Below are positions 1 to 7,130 of a stretch of 48,535 nt of DNA, in pieces. Made by a program: the position numbers and the translations under genes. Positions within the stretch are counted from its first letter, which is position 1. Every line of letters begins with the position of its first letter. Below the pieces are notes generated by a model. That model did not search any database, was not told where the DNA came from, and was given only the letters and a program-made list of their open reading frames with translations. This stretch comes from Clostridiales bacterium (lineage in GTDB: Bacteria > Bacillota > Clostridia > Oscillospirales > QAKW01). The stretch is taken from contig QAKW01000037.1 in assembly GCA_003343605.1 (NCBI GenBank), positions 1-48,535 of the forward strand, given 5' to 3'.

Positions 1-221
1 GTTCTTTCCGCAGTTCTTTCCAAAAGCGGAAAAATTGCTGATTGGAACCGATGGGCGATTTCTCAGTATTTACGGGCTATTTTTTCAAAAAGCCCGGATT
101 TCATGCGGGTTTGCGGGCGTACAAGGCTGACTGAAATTGACAGGAGAAACCATGTAATTAACAGACGGCGATAAAACTCGAAATCAATCGATTTCAAGCC
201 ACTTTGAATGCCTTAGGGTAT
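1..221. other. window-edge region without a confident gene
   Basis: No recognisable gene. The plus strand is open from the window edge to a stop near 174 (about 57 codons). It could be the tail of a gene entering from the left, but its translation resembles nothing I know and it lies against a minus-strand gene end. A CGGGC/GCCCG hairpin near 76-102 has no adjacent T-tract, so I do not call it a terminator. Confidence 0.3.
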
Positions 222-1523
222 TTATTCCCACTCAATGGTTGCGCAGGGTTTCGGAGAAAGATCGTAGCAAACGCGGTTTACATGCGGAACTTCATCTAAA
301 ATCCGTTCCGTAATGTGCATCAGAATCGGCCAATCAATCGGCTCAATGGTTGCAGTCATGGCGTCTACCGTATTAACTGCGCGGATAATAACCGGATAAT
401 CAAAGCAGCGTTCATGATTTTTCACTCCGACCGATTTAAAATCCGGTACCACGGTAAAGTACTGCCAAACCTTTTTATCCAGCCCCGCACGGGCAAATTC
501 TTCCCGGAGTATCGCATCGGATTCGCGCACAGCCTCCAGCCGCTCCCGGGTAATCGCGCCCAGGCAGCGCACCCCAAGCCCCGGTCCCGGAAACGGCTGC
601 CGGTAAACCATCTCATAGGGCAGCCCCAACTCCAGCCCGCAGGCACGCACTTCATCTTTAAACAACTGATCCAGCGGCTCCACCAGGCTGAATTTCAAAT
701 CCTTCGGAAGACCGCCGACATTATGATGGGATTTGATGGGCTTTGCAGTTTTGGTTCCCGATTCAATAATATCCGGGTAGATGGTTCCCTGTGCAAGATA
801 GCGGATGCCCTCAAGTTTGCGCGCCTCCTCTTCAAAAACACGAATAAACTCCGCGCCGATGATTTTGCGCTTTTGTTCCGGATCCGCTACGCCTGCCAGC
901 TTGCTGAGAAACCGTTCTTCCGCATCAACATAAATCAGATTCGCCTTCATCTGATCGCGAAACACGCCAACGACGCTTTCAGATTCCCCTTTGCGCATCA
1001 GCCCATGATTGACATGAACACAGGTCAGCTGTTTTCCGATCGCCCGGATCAGCAGCGCCGCAACTACCGAAGAATCCACACCGCCGCTAAGCGCAAGCAG
1101 CACCTTCTGATCCCCAACCCGGCTGCGGATGCATTCAATCTGATCTTCGATAAAGTTCTTCATCGTCCAATTCGCCTGTGCGCCGCAAAGATCAAAAATA
1201 AAAGTACGGAGTCTCTCCTGCAGGGCTTCTCCCTGCGGAAGTGGGAGACTTTCCGCCTGCGCGGCGGGATGATCGAAGGCCAGCACCGGCAGCCCCATTT
1301 TATAAATTTCTTCATCCACATCAATATTCCCGCCATTCATCAATGGATGATGGGTGCCGCACAGAATCAAACCCTTCAAATTGGGCAGAGCGCGCAGAGC
1401 CGCAGGGGTGATATCATGAGGCCGGATTTCGCTGTAAACCCCAAGTGCACGAACTGCGCGGGCAATTTCCGTACTGGCCTGGCCGCCCAGATCCAAAATT
1501 ACAATCCTATCCTGTTTCATCAT
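222..1523 (-). CDS. GMP synthase-like protein with degenerate glutaminase domain
   Basis: 433 aa, against about 510 for a complete GuaA. The ATP-pyrophosphatase and dimerisation halves are intact: P-loop LALSGGVDSSV near residue 143, QGTIYPDIIESG, KSHHNVGGLP, QPFPGPGLG, and a C-terminus ending ATIEWE. The N-terminal class I amidotransferase half is only about 115 residues. At the place of the nucleophile motif (GICYGAQ in the full copy at 12514-14043) it reads LAFDHPAAQAE, and the segment carrying the catalytic His and Glu is missing. It should therefore be unable to hydrolyse glutamine. It may aminate XMP with free ammonia, borrow a glutaminase, or act on another substrate; this is inference. 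It starts 13 bases after ddh ends, with an AAAGGGGG ribosome site, so the two are probably co-transcribed. The C-terminal KPCATIEWE differs from the usual KPPATIEWE. Confidence 0.85.
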   Translation of the reverse strand: MMKQDRIVILDLGGQASTEIARAVRALGVYSEIRPHDITPAALRALPNLKGLILCGTHHPLMNGGNIDVDEEIYKMGLPVLAFDHPAAQAESLPLPQGEALQERLRTFIFDLCGAQANWTMKNFIEDQIECIRSRVGDQKVLLALSGGVDSSVVAALLIRAIGKQLTCVHVNHGLMRKGESESVVGVFRDQMKANLIYVDAEERFLSKLAGVADPEQKRKIIGAEFIRVFEEEARKLEGIRYLAQGTIYPDIIESGTKTAKPIKSHHNVGGLPKDLKFSLVEPLDQLFKDEVRACGLELGLPYEMVYRQPFPGPGLGVRCLGAITRERLEAVRESDAILREEFARAGLDKKVWQYFTVVPDFKSVGVKNHERCFDYPVIIRAVNTVDAMTATIEPIDWPILMHITERILDEVPHVNRVCYDLSPKPCATIEWE

Positions 1524-1536
1524 AATCCCCCTTTTA

Positions 1537-2520
1537 TTAAAGCAGATTCCGGCGCAGTTCTTCCGGAGAAGCCGGGTGCAGGTATACCGGCGCGATATCC
1601 AAAACCGTTTTGCAGCCGGAAATACCTTCGCGATTCAGGCGATATGCCGCCCGTGCGTAGGCAACCAAAACACTGGAGGTAAACTCCGGATTCGAATCCA
1701 GCTGCAGGCGGTATTCGATAATGTGCCGGTTATCATGCTGAAAACCAGTGGTGCCGCAGCGAAAAACCATGCCGCCATGCGGGATTCCGCCATGATCGCG
1801 GAGCAGTTCCTCCTCGCTGATAAAATGAACCGTTGTATCATAATCAGCGAAATAATTCGGCATGGTTTTGATCGCGTTTTCAATGGCGCTGAGATCTGCA
1901 TTCTCTTCAGCTACCACAAAGCACTCCCGCGTGTGCTTCTCCCGGGTAGTGAGCTCCGGATTTTCACCGCGGCGCACACGCTCCAGCGCAGATTCCACCG
2001 GAATGGTATACTGGCGCGCATCACGCACGCCTTCTATCCGCCGGATTGCATCGGAATGCCCCTGGCTGACGCCCCGCCCCCAAAACGTATAGTCTTTACC
2101 ATCCGGTAAAACAGCTTGTCCGATCGCGCGGCTGAGTGAAAACAGCCCCGGATCCCAACCCACGGAAATAATGCCGATTTTGCCGGATTCCCGGCAGGCC
2201 TCATGCACCCGGCTGAAGTGCTCCGGTATTTTTGCATGCGTATCAAAGCTATCCACAACATTAAAGTATTTTGCCAGAGCCGGTGTTTGAACCGGAAGGT
2301 CTTTGGCACTCCCGCCGCAAAGGACCATCACGTCGATCTGGTCTTTTAATTCCGGTGCCTGATTCATGGAATATACCGGCACGCCGGTTTTAGTTTGAAT
2401 CCCGGAAGGATCCCTCCTTGTAAACAGTGCCGCCAGCTCCATATCGTTACTGGCGCTGACCGCGCTTTCCACCCCGCGGCCCAGGTTTCCATAACCCGCA
2501 ATTCCAATTCTGATTTTCAT
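1537..2520 (-). CDS. ddh: meso-diaminopimelate D-dehydrogenase
   Basis: 327 aa. NADPH-dependent reductive amination of tetrahydrodipicolinate to meso-diaminopimelate, a one-step route to the lysine and peptidoglycan precursor. The N-terminal Rossmann motif is GIAGYGNLGRGVE. Family blocks are recognisable: VGWDPGLFSLSRA, FWGRGVSQGHSDAIRRI, the MPNYFADY segment and IPHGG. I chose the ATG at 2520 because AAAGGATGAG precedes it and the next residues MKIRIGIAGYG match the family start; a longer frame to 2562 adds only an unconserved leader. It leads a likely two-gene transcript with the GuaA-like gene downstream. The window also carries DapL and DapF, the alternative aminotransferase route. Confidence 0.93.
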   Translation of the reverse strand: MKIRIGIAGYGNLGRGVESAVSASNDMELAALFTRRDPSGIQTKTGVPVYSMNQAPELKDQIDVMVLCGGSAKDLPVQTPALAKYFNVVDSFDTHAKIPEHFSRVHEACRESGKIGIISVGWDPGLFSLSRAIGQAVLPDGKDYTFWGRGVSQGHSDAIRRIEGVRDARQYTIPVESALERVRRGENPELTTREKHTRECFVVAEENADLSAIENAIKTMPNYFADYDTTVHFISEEELLRDHGGIPHGGMVFRCGTTGFQHDNRHIIEYRLQLDSNPEFTSSVLVAYARAAYRLNREGISGCKTVLDIAPVYLHPASPEELRRNLL

Positions 2521-2560
2521 GCTCTCATCCTTTCCACTGCCATTGATTATTTTTGAAACC

Positions 2561-2590
2561 ATTATATTACATTTCCGGTAAAAATGTCAA
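2561..2590 (-). promoter_or_regulatory. promoter of ddh
   Basis: On the minus strand TTGACA (2590-2585) and TATAAT (2566-2561) are separated by 18 bases, about 40 bases upstream of the ddh start. It begins directly after the terminator of the preceding operon. Confidence 0.75.
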
Positions 2591-2632
2591 TAAAATGCCG
2601 CGGAACTGTATCCAGTTCCGCGGCGTTTTCAG
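2591..2632 (-). terminator. terminator of the first PadR-HAAS-DUF4097 operon
   Basis: GCCGCGGAACTG pairs with CAGTTCCGCGGC around a short loop and is followed on the minus strand by ATTTTATT. It lies two bases after the DUF4097 gene and just before the ddh promoter. Confidence 0.8.
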
Positions 2633-2634
2633 GT

Positions 2635-3687
2635 CTATATAAAAGAGAGGGTAATATTGCCGCTTGCGGTCGTGATGCGAATCAGGTTATCTCCCCGGCC
2701 GGTATCGGGCACCCGAACCGTTCCGGAAGAGGATTTTGCGCTGACGATATAGTCTTCTGCCGTGCCCTTTACGCTTCCCTTCACTGCACCGCTTTCAGCC
2801 TCTATCTCAAAATCACGGCCGGAAAGACGGTCGAAATCAATATCACCGCTCTTGGTGGCGAGTGAAACATTATGCAGAACAGCACTATCTGTAATGCATA
2901 ACCCTCCGCTGGAAGCAAAGAGTGAAAGCTCTCCGCCCGCCTGGATATTCATCAGCCGGATATTTCCGCTCTCTGCACGCATCTGCATATCGCCGCCGGA
3001 GGATGAATCCTCGGTGCGGATCGCGCCGCTTTTGGTATCAATGGCAAATAAACCGGCTGCTTCTACTGCATTGCAGCGCACATCGCCGCTATTGCCCTGC
3101 AAGCTCACCGCGCCCAGTACGGCGGTATTCCGCATGGTGATATTCCCGCTGGCCGTTGTTACGGCAAGATTGCCGCCACAGGCTACTTGATCGGTTTCAA
3201 CCGCTCCGCTTTGGTTCCGCACGGATAGTTCGCGAAGGGCTGAGAGCCCGGAAAGGCTTGCCTTCCCACTGCCGCCGTTTATCTGGATTTTTGCGGCAAT
3301 CTCCGGCGGAAGGTAAATCGTGATCTCATATGGCCGGCTCATCACGCCGATCATCTGATACCATTTACGCTCATTGCGGTATCGGATCGAAAGGGTGCCT
3401 TCCTCATCGAATGCAATATCATAATATACCCCGCGGCACTCTTCATATTGAATTATACCGGCATCGGTATCGGATCCTATAATCTGTACATCTGCAGGGC
3501 CGCTTTCAATCTCCAGCGCACGGATCTCTGCGCTGTTGAACGAATAGGTTTGTTCCGCTATATCCTGATCGGTACTCAGCTTTTTATAATCAAATCCCGC
3601 CAGCGCGGCGGCAAGCAGGACAATGAGAAATCCGCATACCGTCAATACGCCGGCAAGAATCAATAGCGTTTTTGTGGATTTATGCAT
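2635..3687 (-). CDS. DUF4097-family membrane-anchored beta-repeat protein (copy 1)
   Basis: 350 aa. One N-terminal membrane segment (about residues 8-30) precedes an extended ectodomain of short repeats of the form SGNI/SGDI/SGAV every 18-22 residues, typical of the DUF4097 right-handed beta-helix. The fold is often seen beside HAAS (DUF1700) and PadR proteins and is thought to lie at the cell surface; no enzymatic function is established. The start overlaps the HAAS gene stop by 8 bases and is preceded by GGCAGGAAAA. A second complete cassette of the same three families lies at 42005-43998. The proteins are clearly the same architecture but not close copies. Confidence 0.8.
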   Translation of the reverse strand: MHKSTKTLLILAGVLTVCGFLIVLLAAALAGFDYKKLSTDQDIAEQTYSFNSAEIRALEIESGPADVQIIGSDTDAGIIQYEECRGVYYDIAFDEEGTLSIRYRNERKWYQMIGVMSRPYEITIYLPPEIAAKIQINGGSGKASLSGLSALRELSVRNQSGAVETDQVACGGNLAVTTASGNITMRNTAVLGAVSLQGNSGDVRCNAVEAAGLFAIDTKSGAIRTEDSSSGGDMQMRAESGNIRLMNIQAGGELSLFASSGGLCITDSAVLHNVSLATKSGDIDFDRLSGRDFEIEAESGAVKGSVKGTAEDYIVSAKSSSGTVRVPDTGRGDNLIRITTASGNITLSFI

Positions 3688-4285
3688 TTTTCCTGCCGCC
3701 TTTCTGAATAAAAATAGATTTTACGCCCCGGATAAACAGCGCCGTAAGCCGAATCAGATAAACAGATAGCTTCCGCATGCCCAAAAAAGCAAAAACAGCC
3801 AGCCCGCAGCAGGTAATGGCCCCGCCGATAACCATCAGGCCGGAAAGCGGATTCTGCGCAAAAATAAAAGCGCTTGCGGCAAGTCCCATAATGCCGGTAA
3901 CGGCGATAGCAGCCACTGCCGCCCAAAGGGAGATCAATACCGCCCAAATAGTCATATAAACGGCAAGCACAATGGCCAGAAAAGCAAGTACCAGCGGGGC
4001 CCAGACCGGGGAACCCGCAATCAGCAGAATAATCTCCCAGCCCTTCAGCCTGTGATTCGGCTTTACCTTCGCCTTCATCAGCTGCAGAAGCCCCATGTCC
4101 AGCAAGATTTCCCTGGCTATTGCGTCTGTTTTGCCCAGCGCACCCACTGCCTGCTCTTCGCTGATGCCTTCTTCCATACGGTCGTTGATAATCTCTTCAT
4201 AATAATCCAGTGATTTTATAATCTCGCTTTGCGGCAGTGCGCTCAGCGCTTGCTGTAGCTCAGATAAGAATTCTGCTTTTGTCAT
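3680..4285 (-). CDS. HAAS/DUF1700 domain membrane protein (copy 1)
   Basis: 201 aa. The N-terminal 80 residues form the HAAS signalling domain (MTKAEFLSELQQALSAL, then YYEEIINDRMEEG and EQAVGALGKTDAIAREIL). About four hydrophobic segments follow between residues 83 and 190. Members sit between a PadR repressor and a DUF4097 surface protein and are proposed to pass envelope signals; the mechanism is not known. The start overlaps the padR stop by ATGA, so translation is probably coupled. The stop overlaps the DUF4097 start. Confidence 0.8.
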   Translation of the reverse strand: MTKAEFLSELQQALSALPQSEIIKSLDYYEEIINDRMEEGISEEQAVGALGKTDAIAREILLDMGLLQLMKAKVKPNHRLKGWEIILLIAGSPVWAPLVLAFLAIVLAVYMTIWAVLISLWAAVAAIAVTGIMGLAASAFIFAQNPLSGLMVIGGAITCCGLAVFAFLGMRKLSVYLIRLTALFIRGVKSIFIQKGGRKNA

Positions 4286-4605
4286 TGTTGCACCCTCTTT
4301 GTTTCATTTTCAATATAGCGGTAAATAACCATAACCTCTTCCCATTCCTGTAAAAATGCTTTGATCTTCTGCCGGCCGGCATCGGTAATACGATAATATT
4401 TACGCAGCCGGCCATTATGCTCAGCAGAATAAACCGTGAGATAATGATCCGCCTCCAGCCGCCGGAGAATCGGATACAGCGTTGATTCAGAAATCGCAAT
4501 ATATGGGCTGATATCCTTGATGATCTGATACCCATAGGAATCCTCCGCTTCCAGCGCCTTTAAAACGCAAACATCCAGCAGGCCTCTTTTCATTTGGGTT
4601 TCCAC
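4282..4605 (-). CDS. PadR-family transcriptional regulator (copy 1)
   Basis: 107 aa. A winged-helix PadR protein: KRGLLDVCVLKAL, DSYGYQIIKDIS, the recognition region ESTLYPILRRLE and the wing RKYYRITDAGR. I choose the GTG at 4605 because AAAGGGGG lies six bases upstream; a longer frame would start inside the -35 element. It is the first gene of the padR-HAAS-DUF4097 operon and probably represses its own promoter through the palindrome at 4625-4647. Confidence 0.85.
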   Translation of the reverse strand: METQMKRGLLDVCVLKALEAEDSYGYQIIKDISPYIAISESTLYPILRRLEADHYLTVYSAEHNGRLRKYYRITDAGRQKIKAFLQEWEEVMVIYRYIENETKRVQQ

Positions 4606-4624
4606 ATAATGCCCCCTTTCACAT

Positions 4625-4656
4625 AATACTATATACCGCATAGTATTGTTTGTCAA
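4625..4656 (-). promoter_or_regulatory. promoter and probable PadR operator
   Basis: Minus strand TTGACA (4656-4651), 17 bases, TATAGT (4633-4628). A 23-base palindrome with arms AATACTAT and ATAGTATT (4625-4647) covers the spacer and the -10. That placement fits autorepression by the adjacent PadR protein. The promoter is seen directly; the operator assignment is inferred. Confidence 0.7.
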
Positions 4657-4668
4657 GTAGTTTTTTAT

Positions 4669-4709
4669 AAAAAAATAACCAGGCCTCTCCTTCCCGGATA
4701 ACGCCTGGT
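4669..4709 (-). terminator. terminator downstream of proB
   Basis: ACCAGGC (4678-4684) pairs with GCCTGGT (4703-4709); read on the minus strand the stem is followed by TTATTTTTTTA. Confidence 0.75.
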
Positions 4710-4716
4710 CTGATAT

Positions 4717-5517
4717 CTATTCCTTTTTTCCCACAAACAGGGTTCCCGCTTGATTTCCCCGGATAATTTCATATAACGCTTCCGGATGCTTTCCGTTTAC
4801 AATTACCGTATCTGTTCCATTGGCGGTAGCCAGACTCGCCGCCTGGAGTTTTGTTTTCATACCGCCTGTTCCCCGCCTGGAACCTGCGCCGCCCGCCAGA
4901 GAAAATACGCTTTGATCGATTCGCTCGATACGTTCGATTTGCTTGGCCTCGGGGTGCAGGCGGGGGTCGCTGTCGTAAAGACCGTTAATATCCGATAAAA
5001 TAACGAGCCGTTTTGCTCTGCATAGCACGGCAACAACAGCAGAGAGCATATCGTTATCGCCAAATAAACGATCTTCCGATTCAATTTCCGTATAGCTGAC
5101 AGAATCGTTTTCATTCACAACGGGAATGATCCCCATTTCCAGTAAGGCATTAAACGTATTGGTCAGATTCTCTTTTTTCTCCTCCTGCTCTATATCCTCT
5201 GCATTCAAAAGAATCTGTGCGATTGTTTTATCGTAATCGCCAAAAAATTTATCATATAAATACATAATACTGCATTGCCCTACCGCGGCAGCAGCCTGTT
5301 TCATCCGCATGCTGGACGGCCGGCTTTTCATGTTCAGTTTATTTGCACCAACGGCGATCGCACCGGATGAAACCAGAATCACCTCGTATCCCATGTTCTG
5401 AATATCTGCCAGAACACAAGCCAAGCGGTCGAAAGCGCGCAGATCACTTTTGCCAATCTCATTTGTCAAAGTTGAAGTACCAACCTTGATTACGATTCTG
5501 TTTTGATATAATCCCAT
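4717..5517 (-). CDS. proB: glutamate 5-kinase
   Basis: 266 aa. ATP-dependent phosphorylation of glutamate to glutamyl-5-phosphate, the first step of proline synthesis. An amino-acid-kinase fold is visible: IVIKVGTSTLT at the N-terminus, VSSGAIAVGANKL, VNENDSVSY, FGDNDMLSA, and the nucleotide loop GTGGMKTKLQAA near residue 215. It has only the kinase domain and lacks the C-terminal PUA domain of the longer form, as in many Clostridia. The ATG at 5517 lies two bases after the upstream stop, with GAGGTG inside that gene's end. No proA follows in this window, which is unusual because proA is often the neighbour. Confidence 0.92.
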   Translation of the reverse strand: MGLYQNRIVIKVGTSTLTNEIGKSDLRAFDRLACVLADIQNMGYEVILVSSGAIAVGANKLNMKSRPSSMRMKQAAAAVGQCSIMYLYDKFFGDYDKTIAQILLNAEDIEQEEKKENLTNTFNALLEMGIIPVVNENDSVSYTEIESEDRLFGDNDMLSAVVAVLCRAKRLVILSDINGLYDSDPRLHPEAKQIERIERIDQSVFSLAGGAGSRRGTGGMKTKLQAASLATANGTDTVIVNGKHPEALYEIIRGNQAGTLFVGKKE

Positions 5518-5518
5518 C

Positions 5519-6058
5519 TTACACCTCAATAAAAGTGGGCGTGTGCCCTGTAAACAGCAGAAAACTGCGGCAGATATCTTTGGTTTTTACCTTCATATAG
5601 CCTGTTGTTGTTCCATCGCTGCATCCATAAAACTCCTCTGCAAGAACATCCCGGTCGATCACAATCCTTATTTGATGTTCCGTATCTAAGAGACTGCTGA
5701 AAACCGTGGCCGCGCCGCTCTTCGTACCAAGCATCGCCTCCATTTGTTCCACCGGCGCAAACGATACGCGGGCAACACCCAGCGCCGCGCTGAAATCTTT
5801 GGAGCGAAACGGCTTGTTGCCGCAGGTAACGAATAAATAATATGTACTTTTCTGCCGGTTACAAAGAAACAGTGTTTTCACCATCTTCATATTCAACCGC
5901 CTGTTTATTTCCGCACAATCCTCCATGGTGATCACCTCGTCGCTCTCGACCCGCTCAAAAGGAATCTTCAGCGCCGTTAACGTCTGATAAACCTTTTTCT
6001 GCAGAGTTGTTTGAAAATGTTCCGGCGGAGTGGTTTGAACTTCACTTACGTTAATCAA
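5519..6058 (-). CDS. YbaK/ProX-type aminoacyl-tRNA deacylase
   Basis: 179 aa. Resembles stand-alone prolyl-tRNA-synthetase editing proteins (YbaK, ProX/PrdX): the VYQTLTALKIPFERVESDE opening, a mid region KTLFLCNRQKSTYYLF, the FRSKDFSAALG and GTKSGAATVFSSL blocks, and GTTTGYMKVKT near the C-terminus. Such proteins hydrolyse wrongly charged Ala- or Cys-tRNA(Pro); which substrate applies here I cannot tell. The likely start is TTG at 6058 with GAGGAG nine bases upstream, as no ATG lies nearby. It leads a two-gene operon with proB. That pairing of proline synthesis and tRNA(Pro) proofreading is a plausible functional link. A LysR gene lies divergently upstream. Confidence 0.75.
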   Translation of the reverse strand: MINVSEVQTTPPEHFQTTLQKKVYQTLTALKIPFERVESDEVITMEDCAEINRRLNMKMVKTLFLCNRQKSTYYLFVTCGNKPFRSKDFSAALGVARVSFAPVEQMEAMLGTKSGAATVFSSLLDTEHQIRIVIDRDVLAEEFYGCSDGTTTGYMKVKTKDICRSFLLFTGHTPTFIEV

Positions 6059-6095
6059 TATTTTATACTCCTCTACTTGCTTTTTCGATAAAATT

Positions 6096-6136
6096 ATTAT
6101 ATCATGATTTTAAAATGAGAAAAGCGAATATTTCGC
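6096..6136. promoter_or_regulatory. divergent control region between deacylase-proB and lysR
   Basis: A TATAAT on the minus strand (6101-6096) can serve the deacylase-proB operon; its -35 is weak. A perfect palindrome GCGAA-TAT-TTCGC lies at 6124-6136, between the two genes. It is a candidate site for the LysR protein, but LysR sites are loosely defined and this is only positional evidence. Confidence 0.45.
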
Positions 6137-6183
6137 ATCTATAACATGTGAAAATCAGATAAAAAGGAATGGCACACGGAAAT

Positions 6184-7065
6184 ATGAACATACAAAAATA
6201 TTTGGCTTTTGTAAAAACTGTGGAGTATGGCAGCTTTACGAAGGCGGCAGATATACTGCATTACTCTCAATCGGGAATCAGCCGCATGATCAGCGATCTG
6301 GAGAAGGAATGGAACCTTGTTTTGCTGGAACGCGGCAAAAGCGGAGTAAGGCTGACCTCCGATGGGTTAACATTACTGCCCTATGCCAAAAGTCTTGTAG
6401 CTGAATATGAAAAGCTGCAAATGCAGATTGACGAACTGACCGGTATGCAAACCGGCCTGATTCGGATCGGCACTTTTTCAAGCGTTGCAACCCACTGGCT
6501 GCCGGGCATTATAAAAAAATTTCAGAGCGATTACCCGGGAATCGACTATGAACTGCTGCTGGGAGATTATTCCGAAATTGAAAACTGGATCATCGAAGGC
6601 CGGGTTGATTGCGGTTTTCTGCGTTTGCCGGCGCAAGCCGGCCTTGAAACGATTTTTCTGGAGCAGGATCCGCTGATGGCGGTCATTCCCGAAAATCACC
6701 GGCTGGCAGACAGCGCAAAATTTCCGGTTTCAGCGCTGTGCGATGAACCGTTTATACTGCTTGAAAAGGGCGCACGGGCGGAAGTATCCGAATTGTTTGA
6801 ACGCTGCGGGCTGAACCCCCAAATTCATTTTACTACCTGGGACGATTATGCAATCATGTCTATGGTGGAAAGCGGCCTGGGCATCAGCGTGCTTCCTCAG
6901 CTTATCCTGCGGCGCATGCCCTATAAAATTCTTGCCAAAGAGCTCGATTTCCCGGCATACCGCAGTATCGGTATTGCATTAAAAAGCAAAAAGAACGCCT
7001 CGCTGGCAGTAAAACGCTTTTTAGATTATCTTGTGTATCGTTCCGTTAAACACCAAGCAGGCTGA
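6184..7065 (+). CDS. LysR-family transcriptional regulator
   Basis: 293 aa. An N-terminal winged helix (KYLAFVKTVEYGSFTKAA, then SQSGISRMISDLEKEW) and a periplasmic-binding-like effector domain from about residue 85 (LIRIGTFSSVATHWLPGI, FLRLPAQAGLET, ESGLGISVLPQL). The ATG at 6184 is preferred because MNIQKYLAF matches usual LysR starts; an ATG at 6169 directly abuts the AAGGA and would leave it no spacing. It faces the deacylase-proB pair and may control it, as LysR genes often act on the divergent neighbour. The effector is unknown. Confidence 0.88.
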   Translation: MNIQKYLAFVKTVEYGSFTKAADILHYSQSGISRMISDLEKEWNLVLLERGKSGVRLTSDGLTLLPYAKSLVAEYEKLQMQIDELTGMQTGLIRIGTFSSVATHWLPGIIKKFQSDYPGIDYELLLGDYSEIENWIIEGRVDCGFLRLPAQAGLETIFLEQDPLMAVIPENHRLADSAKFPVSALCDEPFILLEKGARAEVSELFERCGLNPQIHFTTWDDYAIMSMVESGLGISVLPQLILRRMPYKILAKELDFPAYRSIGIALKSKKNASLAVKRFLDYLVYRSVKHQAG

Positions 7066-7091
7066 AGGTACCAAAAAATGTACGCCATTAA

Positions 7092-7130
7092 AGAGGGGGC
7101 GGCAGATCATTTGAATCTGCCGCCCCCTCT
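7092..7130. terminator. bidirectional terminator between lysR and the antiporter
   Basis: A perfect 16-base inverted repeat (7092-7107 with 7115-7130, AGAGGGGGCGGCAGAT arm) with a 7-base loop between two convergent genes. On the minus strand it is followed by a short TTTAAT, on the plus strand by CTCCTTTTT after a gap. The arm reaches the antiporter stop codon. Confidence 0.7.

Noticed and set aside
76..102. CGGGCT/AGCCCG hairpin as terminator of the GuaA-like gene
   Set aside because: No T-tract on either side and a long A/T loop.
1..174. Open plus-strand frame from the window edge
   Set aside because: 57 codons without a stop can occur by chance and no family is recognisable; listed only as an uncertain edge region.
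315..1682. 455-codon plus-strand open frame
   Set aside because: Antisense shadow of the GuaA-like and ddh genes, without a family match or ribosome site.
4657..4716. T-box or riboswitch before padR or proB
   Set aside because: The space holds only the proB terminator and the padR promoter.
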